Shown: piece after piece, positions 41,932 to 50,740 of the stretch
Numbering within the stretch: position 1 is the first letter of the stretch
Layout of the letters: every line of letters starts with the position of its first letter
DNA from: JAJFIE01 sp964344255
GTDB taxonomy: Bacteria; Pseudomonadota; Alphaproteobacteria; Rhodospirillales; Casp-alpha2
DNA length: 64,000 nucleotides
NCBI GenBank assembly: GCA_964344255.1
Contig: CAYFMQ010000003.1
Location: 186,001-250,000 of the forward strand
Direction of reading: 5' to 3'
Notes under the pieces: model-generated
Told to the model about the DNA's origin: nothing
Seen by the model: the letters and a program-made list of their open reading frames with translations, nothing else
Databases searched by the model: none
Made by a program: the position numbers and the translations under genes

Positions 41932-43572
41932 TTGAATATTCAAATCCTCGCGGGTGGGCTTAGAACCTTGGACTTTTCCCTTATTTCAATCGACTACCGC
42001 GATCCGGCTTGGATTGCCGTCGCCTTCCTGTTCGGGTTGCTGGTCCGTCAGATCAACCTGCCGCCAATGATCGGCTTTCTGATGGCCGGGTTCGTCCTGC
42101 ATTTGCTGGGGGCGGAAAACGATCCGTTCCTGCTGGCGGTCGCCGACATGGGCGTAACGCTGTTGCTGTTCACCATAGGCCTGAAATTGAGAATCAACAC
42201 GCTGGTTCGATCCGAAATCTGGGCCACAACGTGCCTGCATATGATCGTTACGATCGGGCTTACCTTCGCCACGGTCATGATGCTCGGCTGGGCTGGTGTC
42301 CTGCTGTTCAGTGATCTGGATTATTCAAGCGCCCTGATCGTCGCTTTTGCCCTGTCATTTTCCAGCACGGTCTTTGCCGTCAAAACCCTTGAGGATCGCG
42401 GTTCCATGATGTCGCGCTATGGTCAGGTTGCGATCGGCATCCTCGTCATGCAGGATATTGCCGCCGTGGTGTTCCTGGCCGTATCGGCAGGCAAGCTGCC
42501 ATCCCTGTGGGCCATTGGACTTTTCGCGCTTATCCCCGCGCGGCATTTGCTTGGATATATGATGCACCTTAGCGGGCACAGGGAGCTGCTGGCGGTATTC
42601 GGATTCAGCATTGCGCTGGGCGGGGCCGCCCTGTTCGAGCTGGTGGGCATGAAAGGCGACCTGGGCGCGCTGGTCGTTGGCGTGTTGCTGGCGCATCACG
42701 AAAAGGCCAAGCACCTGTCCAAGATCCTGATGGACTTCAAGGACGTATTCCTGGTGTGCTTTTTCCTTACCATTGGGCTCACCGGACTTCCGACATGGGA
42801 TACGGCGGCGACGGCGGTGATCTTGCTGGTGCTGGTGCCGCTTAAAACGCTGTTTTTCGTCTTTTTGCTGGCGCGTTTTCGCATGCGCGCAAGGGGCGCG
42901 ACTTTTGGTGGTTTGGTGCTCGGCAACTATTCCGAATTCGGCCTGATCGTCGTCGTCGTCGCCATCGGCGCCGGATGGCTTACGCCGGACTGGCTGACGG
43001 TGGTCGCCCTGTCGTTGTCGGCGTCCCTGATACTTTCGTCCTTTATCAACGTCTACGCCAATTCGGTATACAGCCTCTTACATAACATGTTGACTCGCTT
43101 TGAGCGCTCTCAACGTCTTGCCGGCGACGAGGACATCGACATCGGGGGGCATCGTATCCTGATTTTCGGCATGGGGCGTGTCGGGCGCGCCGCGTATGAT
43201 GAAATGCGAACCCACGCGGAAGAAATGATAATCGGTATTGATCTGGATGAATCCCAGGTTCAGCGTAACTGCGAGGACGGACGCAATGTCGTCCTGGGCG
43301 ATGCAACGAACCCTGAGTTCTGGTCACGCCTTGTTACACCGCATCAGGAAATCGAAATCATCCTGCTCGCCATGCCGCATCACAACGCCAATCTGGAAGC
43401 GGCCCAGCGCATGCGCGAACGTGGATACCGGGGCCCTATCGTCGCCACGGCGCTATTCCCGGGTCAGGAAGAGGAGCTCCGCGAAAACGGCATCGACGAA
43501 GTCTTCAACATCTATGCCGAAGCAGGAAGCGGCGCTGCGACCCATATGCACGAGCTGTTGAGCGGCAAGTAA
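41932..43572 (+). CDS. CPA2 cation/proton antiporter with RCK domain (KefB/YbaL-like)
   Basis: 546 residues if translation begins at TTG 41932; the TTG at 41968 is an alternative and there is no nearby ATG, so the exact start is open. About twelve membrane segments with the NhaP/Kef-type core (IGFLMAGFVLHLLG, MGVTLLLFTIGLKLRI, GNYSEFGLIV). From about residue 405 a TrkA-N/RCK nucleotide-binding domain begins (HRILIFGMGRVGRAAYDEM) and reaches the C-terminus. Potassium/proton exchange with NAD(H) or glutathione-linked gating is the family role. Confidence 0.88.
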   Translation: MNIQILAGGLRTLDFSLISIDYRDPAWIAVAFLFGLLVRQINLPPMIGFLMAGFVLHLLGAENDPFLLAVADMGVTLLLFTIGLKLRINTLVRSEIWATTCLHMIVTIGLTFATVMMLGWAGVLLFSDLDYSSALIVAFALSFSSTVFAVKTLEDRGSMMSRYGQVAIGILVMQDIAAVVFLAVSAGKLPSLWAIGLFALIPARHLLGYMMHLSGHRELLAVFGFSIALGGAALFELVGMKGDLGALVVGVLLAHHEKAKHLSKILMDFKDVFLVCFFLTIGLTGLPTWDTAATAVILLVLVPLKTLFFVFLLARFRMRARGATFGGLVLGNYSEFGLIVVVVAIGAGWLTPDWLTVVALSLSASLILSSFINVYANSVYSLLHNMLTRFERSQRLAGDEDIDIGGHRILIFGMGRVGRAAYDEMRTHAEEMIIGIDLDESQVQRNCEDGRNVVLGDATNPEFWSRLVTPHQEIEIILLAMPHHNANLEAAQRMRERGYRGPIVATALFPGQEEELRENGIDEVFNIYAEAGSGAATHMHELLSGK

Positions 43573-43671
43573 AGAGAACTGATCTATCGCAAGCCACGAC
43601 GGATCATTTAGGCAAGATCAAAGACCGTCAGGAACCTGCCTTAATCGCTATGATGATCCGGCGAATATTGG

Positions 43672-43788
43672 TCAGATGAAGATGTTCAATAACGCCAAGA
43701 CAAGCAAGGTAAGGGCGACCGCAGCAATAGCGCCGCCACCCAGGAGGCCTAAAAGAGATTTCAGCGAAAATGTGCCAGCTTGTTCCAT
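43672..43788 (-). CDS. 38-residue single-pass membrane miniprotein
   Basis: ATG 43788 behind AGAGGAATAAT, stop TGA at 43672. The product begins MEQAGTFSLKSLLGLLGGG and ends in a hydrophobic helix (VALTLLVLALLNIFI). A clear ribosome site and hydrophobic composition favour a real gene; it sits alone in the 470-base gap between the antiporter and fabD. Function unknown, perhaps a subunit of a membrane complex. Confidence 0.6.
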   Translation of the reverse strand: MEQAGTFSLKSLLGLLGGGAIAAVALTLLVLALLNIFI

Positions 43789-44045
43789 ATTATTCCTCTC
43801 CCATAATTACATGAACCAAAAGACTGGTTGCCTCCTTAATCGATAAGTCAGGCAAGGGCAGCATTATAGCCACCCTAAAAACCATATGCAAATTACGGTT
43901 ATTGTTTTTCTGGATTCCAGGAAAAAGAAATTCATCACAATTTGGCGCGTATGACTTGATCAAACCCTGTCAAATCTTGACTTAACGGGCTTGGCGGTGT
44001 CCTCTCAGATGCAGTGATTCACCCAAAGAAAGTTTATCGATAACC
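43789..44045. other. Gap before fabD
   Basis: 257 bases with no gene seen. It must hold the divergent promoters of the miniprotein and of fabD. I found no strong repeat or hairpin in it. Confidence 0.4.
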
Positions 44046-44987
44046 ATGACAATCGCATTTGTATTTCCAGGCCAGGGCTCGCAGGCCGTCGGCATGGGGC
44101 AGGCCTTGGCGGAGGCTTCGGCGGAAGCCCGTTACGTGTTTGAAGAAGTGGACGACGCGCTGGAACAGAATCTCTCAAAGCTGATGTTCGAAGGCCCGGA
44201 AGACGACCTGACGCTCACCGAAAATGCCCAGCCCGCCCTGATGGCGGTCTCCATGGCGGCGCTTCGGGTGCTGGAGAAAGAAGGCGGTGTGACGCTCGCC
44301 GGCAAGGCCAGGTTCGTGGCCGGGCACTCGCTGGGCGAATATTCCGCTCTGGCGGCCGCCGGGACATTTTCTCTCGCCGATACGGCGCGTTTGCTGAAAA
44401 CCCGCGGCCGCGCCATGCAGGAAGCGGTTCCTGTCGGCGAAGGCGCGATGGCCGCCGTATTGGGGCTTGATCTCGATGCGACCCGCGCCGTGGCCGATGA
44501 GGCCTCCGGCGATGGCGTGTGCATGGTCGCCAACGACAATGCGCCGGGGCAGGTGGTGATCAGCGGCGCGAAGGCGGCCGTGGAAAAGGCGGCTGAAATC
44601 GCCAAGGAAAAGGGCGCGAAGCGAGCCCTGTTGTTGCCGGTCAGCGCGCCGTTCCATTGTTCCATGATGGCCCCTGCCGCCGATGTCATGGCGGAAGCCT
44701 TAGGCAACGTGGAGATGAACAACCCGTCCGTTCCCCTGGTGGCGAACGTCAAGGCGTCATCCGTCGGGGATGCGGCGACGATCCGCGATCTGCTGGTCGA
44801 GCAGGTCACCTCCATGGTGCGTTGGACGGAAAGCGTGGCGTACATGAAGGGCGAAGGGATCGAGACCCTGGTCGAGATCGGCGCCGGCAAGGTGCTGAGC
44901 GGCCTGGCCAAGCGAATCGACCGTGACCTGAATGCCCTGAACGTGGGCTCGCCAGATGACGTGGAAAGCGTCCTGAGTGCTTTATAA
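44046..44987 (+). CDS. fabD: Malonyl-CoA:ACP transacylase FabD
   Basis: 313 residues. FVFPGQGSQAVGMG at the start, catalytic Ser95 in GHSLGEYS, His in PVSAPFHCSMM, and the conserved Gln of PGQVVISG. Loads malonate on ACP for fatty-acid synthesis. First gene of fabD-fabG-(acpP-fabF-mltG). In many alphaproteobacteria fabD is divergent from rpsF; here they lie 32 kb apart. Confidence 0.96.
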   Translation: MTIAFVFPGQGSQAVGMGQALAEASAEARYVFEEVDDALEQNLSKLMFEGPEDDLTLTENAQPALMAVSMAALRVLEKEGGVTLAGKARFVAGHSLGEYSALAAAGTFSLADTARLLKTRGRAMQEAVPVGEGAMAAVLGLDLDATRAVADEASGDGVCMVANDNAPGQVVISGAKAAVEKAAEIAKEKGAKRALLLPVSAPFHCSMMAPAADVMAEALGNVEMNNPSVPLVANVKASSVGDAATIRDLLVEQVTSMVRWTESVAYMKGEGIETLVEIGAGKVLSGLAKRIDRDLNALNVGSPDDVESVLSAL

Positions 44988-44999
44988 GGAGAATTTCAT

Positions 45000-45737
45000 A
45001 TGTTTGACCTGAGCGGCAAGAACGCCATCGTCACAGGGGCATCCGGCGGCATCGGCGGCGCCATTGCGCGGGACCTTCACGCGGCCGGCGCAACGGTGGC
45101 CCTGTCCGGCACACGCGAGGATGCCCTGAATGCATTGGCTTCAGAACTGGGCGAGCGTTGTCATGTCACCCCCTGCGACCTGAGCGATCCGGCAGGTCCG
45201 GATGCCCTGGTGGCGGCGGCCACGGATAAGATGGGCAGCGTCGATATTCTGGTGAACAATGCGGGTCTGACCCGCGATACGCTGGCCATGCGCATGAAGG
45301 ACGAGGACTGGCAGACCGTCATCGACGTCAACCTGACCAGCGCCTTCCGTCTCTCCCGCGCCTGCCTCAAGGGCATGATGAAGCAACGCTGGGGTCGTAT
45401 TATCAGCATATCCTCCGTCGTCGGCGCCACCGGCAACGCAGGCCAGATCAATTACGCCGCTTCCAAGGCCGGCATGGTCGGCATGTCGAAATCCCTGGCG
45501 CAAGAAGTTGCGTCACGGGGGATTACGGTGAACTGTGTCGCGCCCGGGTTCATCGTCACGGCGATGACCGATTCGCTGACCGACGATATCAAGGAGAACC
45601 TGCTGAAGGGAATCCCCGCCGGACGGCTGGGCGAGGTCGGCGATATTTCCGCCAGCGTGGTCTACCTGGCCAGCGAAGAGGCCGGATACATGACCGGCCA
45701 GACCCTGCATATAAACGGTGGAATGGCGATGATTTGA
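45000..45737 (+). CDS. fabG: 3-oxoacyl-ACP reductase FabG
   Basis: 245 residues. NADPH loop GASGGIGG (14-21), the NNAGLTRD motif, and catalytic Ser, Tyr and Lys in SSVVGATGNAGQINYAASKAG. C-terminal GMAMI is typical of true FabG. AAGGAG ribosome site, 12 bases after fabD. Confidence 0.95.
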   Translation: MFDLSGKNAIVTGASGGIGGAIARDLHAAGATVALSGTREDALNALASELGERCHVTPCDLSDPAGPDALVAAATDKMGSVDILVNNAGLTRDTLAMRMKDEDWQTVIDVNLTSAFRLSRACLKGMMKQRWGRIISISSVVGATGNAGQINYAASKAGMVGMSKSLAQEVASRGITVNCVAPGFIVTAMTDSLTDDIKENLLKGIPAGRLGEVGDISASVVYLASEEAGYMTGQTLHINGGMAMI

Positions 45738-45760
45738 GGGGCTGGACGCCTTACGGGCTA

Positions 45761-45819
45761 GATCGGATCACGTTTAGATGGAAACGCCTCGCGTTTCATC
45801 GAAAGGTGTGAATCCGATC
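45761..45819. repeat. Long imperfect palindrome, REP/MITE-like
   Basis: GATCGGATCACGTTTAGATG and onward (45761-45787) pairs with the stretch 45791-45819 across a 3-base loop; arms of 27-29 bases differ by a few mismatches and two extra bases, with outer GATCGGAT/ATCCGATC exact. Form and outer sequence recall dispersed palindromic repeats common in alphaproteobacterial intergenic DNA. It lies after fabG, may act as a terminator, and precedes the acpP leader. Confidence 0.55.
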
Positions 45820-46116
45820 GATTCGTATAACAAAGAGCAGAGGAACATGTTTCATTGGATCACAAAGTGATACCAAGAAAACATGACCTGCTCTTGGCTT
45901 GTGACACAGAGGGTTGCACTCCTATAAGAAAACATGATAACCCCCTGCACCAACGGCATGGCGGGCGGCCCTGAAAAGGGGTTGCATCGCTGGTAAACCC
46001 TAAAAAAGTGTGTTACCAAAACGACACATTTGTTCAGGGAAAACCGGCGGTAATTCCGGGCCGGAACAAAAATTTTAGTCTTAAATGTAAACCTATTGAT
46101 CGTGGGGATTTTGAGT
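45820..46116. promoter_or_regulatory. acpP leader/promoter region
   Basis: About 300 bases before acpP without a gene. AAGAAAACATGA occurs twice (near 45876 and 45931). The start of the mRNA and promoter are not certain from sequence; acpP normally has its own strong promoter, which fits. Confidence 0.4.
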
Positions 46117-46350
46117 ATGAGTGACGTCGCCGAACGCGTGAAAAAGATCGTTCTGGAGCATCTTGGTGTAGACGAAGCCAAAGTCGTGGAAAATGCGAGC
46201 TTTATTGACGATCTGGGCGCGGACAGCCTGGATACCGTTGAGTTGGTCATGGCTTTTGAAGAGGAATTCGGTTGCGAAATCCCTGATGATGCCGCTGAGA
46301 AAATTCTCACCATCAAAGATGCTATCGATTTCATCGAATCAGCATCCTGA
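46117..46350 (+). CDS. acpP: Acyl carrier protein
   Basis: 77 residues from ATG 46117; upstream frame gives no ACP-like sequence. The phosphopantetheine serine is S37 in LGADSLDTVELVM, and the helices SDVAERVKKIVLEHLGV and FIDDLG are standard. Carrier for all fatty-acid synthesis steps. Confidence 0.97.
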   Translation: MSDVAERVKKIVLEHLGVDEAKVVENASFIDDLGADSLDTVELVMAFEEEFGCEIPDDAAEKILTIKDAIDFIESAS

Positions 46351-46407
46351 TTTGAACAGACATTTTATCCCTGGGCGTCTCCTGCCCGGCTTAATCTGTG
46401 TAAATTC

Positions 46408-46433
46408 CCTGATGTTTTCCAGGAAACATCAGG
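46408..46433 (+). promoter_or_regulatory. Hairpin between acpP and fabF
   Basis: Perfect 10-bp stem CCTGATGTTT (46408-46417) with AAACATCAGG (46424-46433), 6-base loop, no T-tract after it. Lies 58 bases after the acpP stop. A processing or partial termination site would explain higher acpP than fabF expression; this is inference. Confidence 0.5.
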
Positions 46434-46460
46434 CAGCTTCTGGTGTTTGTGGTTGATGTT

Positions 46461-47720
46461 ATGAGACGTGTCGTCGTTACCGGACTTGGAATGGTCAATG
46501 CGCTTGGATGCGGTATCGAGGATAACTGGCGCCGTATCCTGAACAGCGAATCCGGTATTACCAATATCGAGAGATTTGATGTTTCCGATCTGCCGGCGAA
46601 AATCGCCGGGCAGATCCTCACCGATGGCGGCGAACGCGCGTTCAATGCCGAGGACTTCGTGTCGACGAAAGACCAGCGCCGCATGGATGACTTCATCATC
46701 TATGGCATCGCCGCCGCACAGCAGGCCATCGACGATTCCGGCTGGGTAGCCGAGACCGACGAGCAGAAGTGGCGGACCGGCGTTCTCATCGGTTCCGGCA
46801 TCGGCGGACTGCCGGAAATCTCCAAGGGCACCATGACCGTCGAAAGCGGCAATGTACGCCGCTTGAGCCCGTTCTTTATTCCGGCAAGCCTGATCAATCT
46901 CGTTTCCGGTCATGTTTCCATCCGGGGCGGCTTCAAGGGGCCGAATCATTCGGTGGTGACGGCCTGTTCAACCGGCGCGCACGCCATTGGCGACGCGGCG
47001 CGCATCATCATGTGGGAAGATGCCGACGTGATGGTCGCCGGCGGCGCGGAAGCCGCTATCTGCCGTGTCGGCGTTGCCGGTTTCGCCCAGGCCCGGGCGC
47101 TTTCGACGAACTTCAACGATACGCCGGAAAAGGCATCCCGCCCCTGGGATGTGGACCGTGACGGTTTCGTCATGGGCGAGGGTGCAGGCGTTGTGGTTCT
47201 CGAAGAACTCGAGCACGCCAAGAAGCGCGGCGCCAAGATTTACGCCGAAGTGATCGGCTACGGCATGTCCGGTGACGCCCACCACATTACGGCCCCGGCG
47301 GAAGACGGCGACGGCGCTTACCGCTGCATGATGGCGGCCATGAAACGGGCCGGCCTCAATCCTGAGGACATCGACTACATCAATGCGCACGGCACCTCGA
47401 CGCCGTTGGGTGACGAGATCGAGCTGAATGCGGTGAAGCGCGCCTTTGGTAATGCCGCCAACGACCTCTACATGTCGTCGACCAAATCAGCCGTTGGACA
47501 CTTGCTCGGCGCTGCCGGGGCGGTCGAGGCGATCTATTCCATCCTGGCCATGCGCGATGGCGTCGCCCCGCCGACGCTTAACCTCGATAATCCGTCGGAA
47601 GGCTGCGATCTGGAACTGGTTCCCCACACGCCGAAAGAGCGTAAGATTCGGGCGGCGTTGTCGAACTCCTTCGGGTTTGGCGGAACGAACGCTTCTCTCG
47701 TCTTCAAGGCGCCGGACTGA
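46461..47720 (+). CDS. fabF: 3-oxoacyl-ACP synthase II FabF
   Basis: 419 residues from ATG 46461 (MRRVVVTGLGMVNALG); the frame extends 6 codons more. Catalytic Cys169 in VTACSTGAHAIGDA, first His in INAHGTSTPLGDEIE and second in KSAVGHLLGAAGAVEAIYS. Condensing enzyme of chain elongation. Confidence 0.96.
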   Translation: MRRVVVTGLGMVNALGCGIEDNWRRILNSESGITNIERFDVSDLPAKIAGQILTDGGERAFNAEDFVSTKDQRRMDDFIIYGIAAAQQAIDDSGWVAETDEQKWRTGVLIGSGIGGLPEISKGTMTVESGNVRRLSPFFIPASLINLVSGHVSIRGGFKGPNHSVVTACSTGAHAIGDAARIIMWEDADVMVAGGAEAAICRVGVAGFAQARALSTNFNDTPEKASRPWDVDRDGFVMGEGAGVVVLEELEHAKKRGAKIYAEVIGYGMSGDAHHITAPAEDGDGAYRCMMAAMKRAGLNPEDIDYINAHGTSTPLGDEIELNAVKRAFGNAANDLYMSSTKSAVGHLLGAAGAVEAIYSILAMRDGVAPPTLNLDNPSEGCDLELVPHTPKERKIRAALSNSFGFGGTNASLVFKAPD

Positions 47721-47767
47721 TAGACTTGCCCTGACAAATCAGAAACGTCATTCAGGGCGAACACCAG

Positions 47768-48823
47768 ATGCGGGGCAGGCTACTTCTTAAAATCACGATC
47801 ATTCTTGTCCTCTTGGGCTCGCTTTCTCTTGGCGGTCTGGCGGCGTGGGTTTATGGCGCGTTTACCCGTCCTGGGCCTCTCGAAAATGAAATTGCTGTGG
47901 TGATACCGCCGGGAAGCGGCGTCAAGGCCATCGCCAGCATCCTGGTCAATAATGGCGTAATCGACAACGCCCACGTGTTTGAAATCGGAACACGCGTCAT
48001 GGATGATGCCGCTCGTCTCAGGGCCGGTGAGTTCCTGTTCACACCCGCCATCAGCGCCCGGGGAGCCGCCGATATCCTTAAATCCGGCAAAACGGTGCAG
48101 CGACGCCTGACCGTTGCGGAGGGGCTGTCGTCTTCCCAGGTAGTCGCCCAGCTTAACGCCACAGACGGCCTGGACGGCCATGTCATGGTGATCCCCCCCG
48201 AGGGTTCCCTGCTGCCGGAAACCTATTATTTCTCCTACGGCGACAGCCGCGCGAACATCATCGAGCGCATGAAAGGTGACATGCAGGCAGTGATTGGCGA
48301 TTTATGGGCCGGGCGGCAGGAAGGTTTGCCGTTGAACTCACCCGAAGAGGCGGTCATCCTGGCCTCCATCGTCGAGAAGGAAACTGGCGTCCCTGAGGAA
48401 AGGCCCAGGGTTGCCTCTGTCTTTATCAACCGATTGCGTAAGGGTATGCGCCTGCAATCGGACCCGACCGTGGTCTACGGCCTGACGGAAAACGGCGAGC
48501 CATTGGGGCGTCCCTTGAGCAAGGCGGACCTGAAGCAGCCGACGGCCTACAACACCTACGTGATTGACGGCGACATCCGCGCCCGCGACCTGCGCCGGGA
48601 CGATCCCTACAACACCTACCGCCGCCACGGCCTGCCGCCGGGGCCCATCGCCAACCCGGGACTCGATGCCATAAAGGCCGTCATGCACCCCATGACAACG
48701 TCGGATCTGTATTTTGTCGCCGATGGCACGGGTGGCCATGCCTTCGCCACCACGCTGGACGAGCACAACCGCAACGTCAGACGATGGCGCAAGCTGCAGG
48801 CGGAACAGAACAGCGGGTCGTGA
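47768..48823 (+). CDS. mltG: Endolytic murein transglycosylase MltG
   Basis: 351 residues: N-terminal membrane anchor (LLLKITIILVLLGSLSLGGLAAWVYG), LysM-like stretch, then the YceG/MltG domain with LASIVEKETGVPEERPRVASVFINRL (catalytic Glu) and LQSDPTVVYGL, PYNTYRRHGLPPGPIANPG. Releases growing glycan strands. Typical partner of fabF in the class. Confidence 0.95.
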   Translation: MRGRLLLKITIILVLLGSLSLGGLAAWVYGAFTRPGPLENEIAVVIPPGSGVKAIASILVNNGVIDNAHVFEIGTRVMDDAARLRAGEFLFTPAISARGAADILKSGKTVQRRLTVAEGLSSSQVVAQLNATDGLDGHVMVIPPEGSLLPETYYFSYGDSRANIIERMKGDMQAVIGDLWAGRQEGLPLNSPEEAVILASIVEKETGVPEERPRVASVFINRLRKGMRLQSDPTVVYGLTENGEPLGRPLSKADLKQPTAYNTYVIDGDIRARDLRRDDPYNTYRRHGLPPGPIANPGLDAIKAVMHPMTTSDLYFVADGTGGHAFATTLDEHNRNVRRWRKLQAEQNSGS

Positions 48824-48836
48824 GTGGGCTCTCTTA

Positions 48837-49778
48837 TCAGGTTTCCTTGAACTTCTGATAGGCCAGCGCGGCCAGGGCAAGATCGCCAAGGGCGTGGCCG
48901 CGGAAGATGAAGGCCGTGCGGTCCGCTTCCTTCACGCGGCCTTTGAAATCCCCCAACACCAGGCCGGACAGGTCGCCGCTGACGTAGGCTGGATCGCACA
49001 GTTTGTTGGGAAGCGCCGCTTCCTGTTCCAGATCGTCGATGGTGATGCGATCGAGGGCGGCAAAGCTATCGCGGCGCCAGGGGACCCCTAAGTCGGTGAT
49101 GGCGGCAAAACATCCCGGTTTCAGGCCGCCTGCATCGAGAAACGGCTCCGGCCCGCCGGTGAGCGTGATGGACGTGACGGCCAGGTCCACACCCTCGATG
49201 GCGTCCTGGCCCGATGCGCATTCTTCTGACGTCAGGCCCAGTACATCCGCCAGTTGGCGTAAGCTGTCAATATTGGGCCGGCCACGGCCGAAAACCTTGA
49301 TGTGCTTCAGGGGGAACATGTCGTTGAAGGCGTTTAAGTGGCTTTTCGCCTGTACGCCGCAGCCGACAAACCCGACGGAGGCCGCGTCACCGTTCGCCAT
49401 GTGCTTGGCGGCAACGGCGCTCAGCCCCGCCGTACGCACGGCCGTTATCCAGTTACCGTCCAGGATCGCGGCTGGCAGTCCCGTTTCGCTGTCCAGCATG
49501 GTCACGAGGCCATTGATCTGCGGCAGGCCCTTGTCGGGGTTTTTCGGGTTCAGGACCACGGTTTTCACGGCCAGCAGCGACGGGTCGTCCATGGCCGCCA
49601 ATGCCGCCATCATGTAGCGTCCGTCGGGTGGCATGATGACGGCCTTGGGCGCGCTCCAGACCGTTCCCTGTTCGCTTCCTCTGATCAATGTTTCGATGAT
49701 GCCGATGACGTCATCGGTGGTGATGCCAAGACCGGCTAGGGTCTTTTCCGAAAGAAAGGGGATGCTTTCCGTAGCCAT
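48837..49778 (-). CDS. Ornithine cyclodeaminase/mu-crystallin family protein
   Basis: 313 residues. Rossmann domain with VGFVGCGVQAKSHLNAF, the first domain KAVIMPPDGRYMMAALAA and the substrate-site segment AGLSAVAAKHMA. Family includes ornithine cyclodeaminase, alanine dehydrogenase and ketimine reductases; substrate unclear. Together with the next gene it interrupts the usual mltG-yicC order on the opposite strand. Convergent with mltG. Confidence 0.88.
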   Translation of the reverse strand: MATESIPFLSEKTLAGLGITTDDVIGIIETLIRGSEQGTVWSAPKAVIMPPDGRYMMAALAAMDDPSLLAVKTVVLNPKNPDKGLPQINGLVTMLDSETGLPAAILDGNWITAVRTAGLSAVAAKHMANGDAASVGFVGCGVQAKSHLNAFNDMFPLKHIKVFGRGRPNIDSLRQLADVLGLTSEECASGQDAIEGVDLAVTSITLTGGPEPFLDAGGLKPGCFAAITDLGVPWRRDSFAALDRITIDDLEQEAALPNKLCDPAYVSGDLSGLVLGDFKGRVKEADRTAFIFRGHALGDLALAALAYQKFKET

Positions 49779-49834
49779 GATCAGATTCCCGCGTAAATAC
49801 GTTGCTTACTTTTACAGGGCAGATAATGCGTTCC

Positions 49835-50617
49835 CTAGTCCTTTTTTGGAAGCCTGGTGAGGAACCAGTCGGCGATGAATGACGGCAGTACCGCCAAAAC
49901 CCAGGCAATGGCGTACATGGCCCAGGGGAAGGCAATACGAGCCTTGTTTGCGGCCAGTCCCAGCCTGATGATGCGGGCGGCCTTTTTCGCCGTCATGATC
50001 ATGGGCATGGGGAAGGCATTCTGGTCCGTGATGCGGCTTACCACGAAACCCGGCATGATGACGTTGATGGCGATGCCTTCTGCCGCCATCAGGGGGCGCA
50101 AAGCCTCGCCATAGGCGCGGACGGCCACCTTGCTGGTGGAATAGGCGGGGGCGGAAGGCAGGCCGCGAAGCCCGGCAAGGGAACTCATGAGGGCGATCTG
50201 GCCATGACCCCGCGTTTTCATGCATTCAAGCGCCGGCAAGACCGTGTTGAAAACGCCATGGACATTGACGGCGAAAATCTCCTCTTCAATGGAAAGGGAA
50301 CCGGTATCATCGGCCCGTTTCATGCCGCCGGAGATACCGGCATTGGCGATGACAAGATCGAGAGGCCTCTGGCCGTTGCATTCCCGTATCCAGCGCTGCA
50401 TGTCTTCTGTGTTGCTGACATCAATGGTTTGCGCCAGAACCGTGGCGCCCTTGTCCCGGCAAGCGGCGGCAACGCTTTCGAGACGCTCGCCGTTCCTGCC
50501 GCTGAGAAAAAGCGCAATACCCGGCCCGGAATAGTGTTCCGCCAGCGCCTCGCCGATACCGCTGGAGGCGCCTGTAATCAGAATGGAAGCCGGTTCTTGA
50601 AGGACGGGTTTTTTCAT
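49835..50617 (-). CDS. SDR-family oxidoreductase
   Basis: 260 residues; loop TGASSGIGEALAEHY, NAGISGGMK, catalytic S-Y-K in LMSSLAGLRGLPSAPAYSTSKVAV, and a hydrophobic C-terminal segment (WAMYAIAWVLAVLPSFIADWFL) that may anchor it to the membrane. Similar to DltE-like or sterol/ketoacyl short-chain dehydrogenases. Substrate unknown; divergent from yicC. Confidence 0.88.
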   Translation of the reverse strand: MKKPVLQEPASILITGASSGIGEALAEHYSGPGIALFLSGRNGERLESVAAACRDKGATVLAQTIDVSNTEDMQRWIRECNGQRPLDLVIANAGISGGMKRADDTGSLSIEEEIFAVNVHGVFNTVLPALECMKTRGHGQIALMSSLAGLRGLPSAPAYSTSKVAVRAYGEALRPLMAAEGIAINVIMPGFVVSRITDQNAFPMPMIMTAKKAARIIRLGLAANKARIAFPWAMYAIAWVLAVLPSFIADWFLTRLPKKD

Positions 50618-50740
50618 TTGTGCCTATCGGTTCCTGAATGATGTCCGTTCGTAGCATAAATCGGGATATCCAGCACCCTTGCTCCGGTGATTGCGAACTG
50701 TATGATGTGCGCAGACAATAACAAGAAAATGGTATGAACG

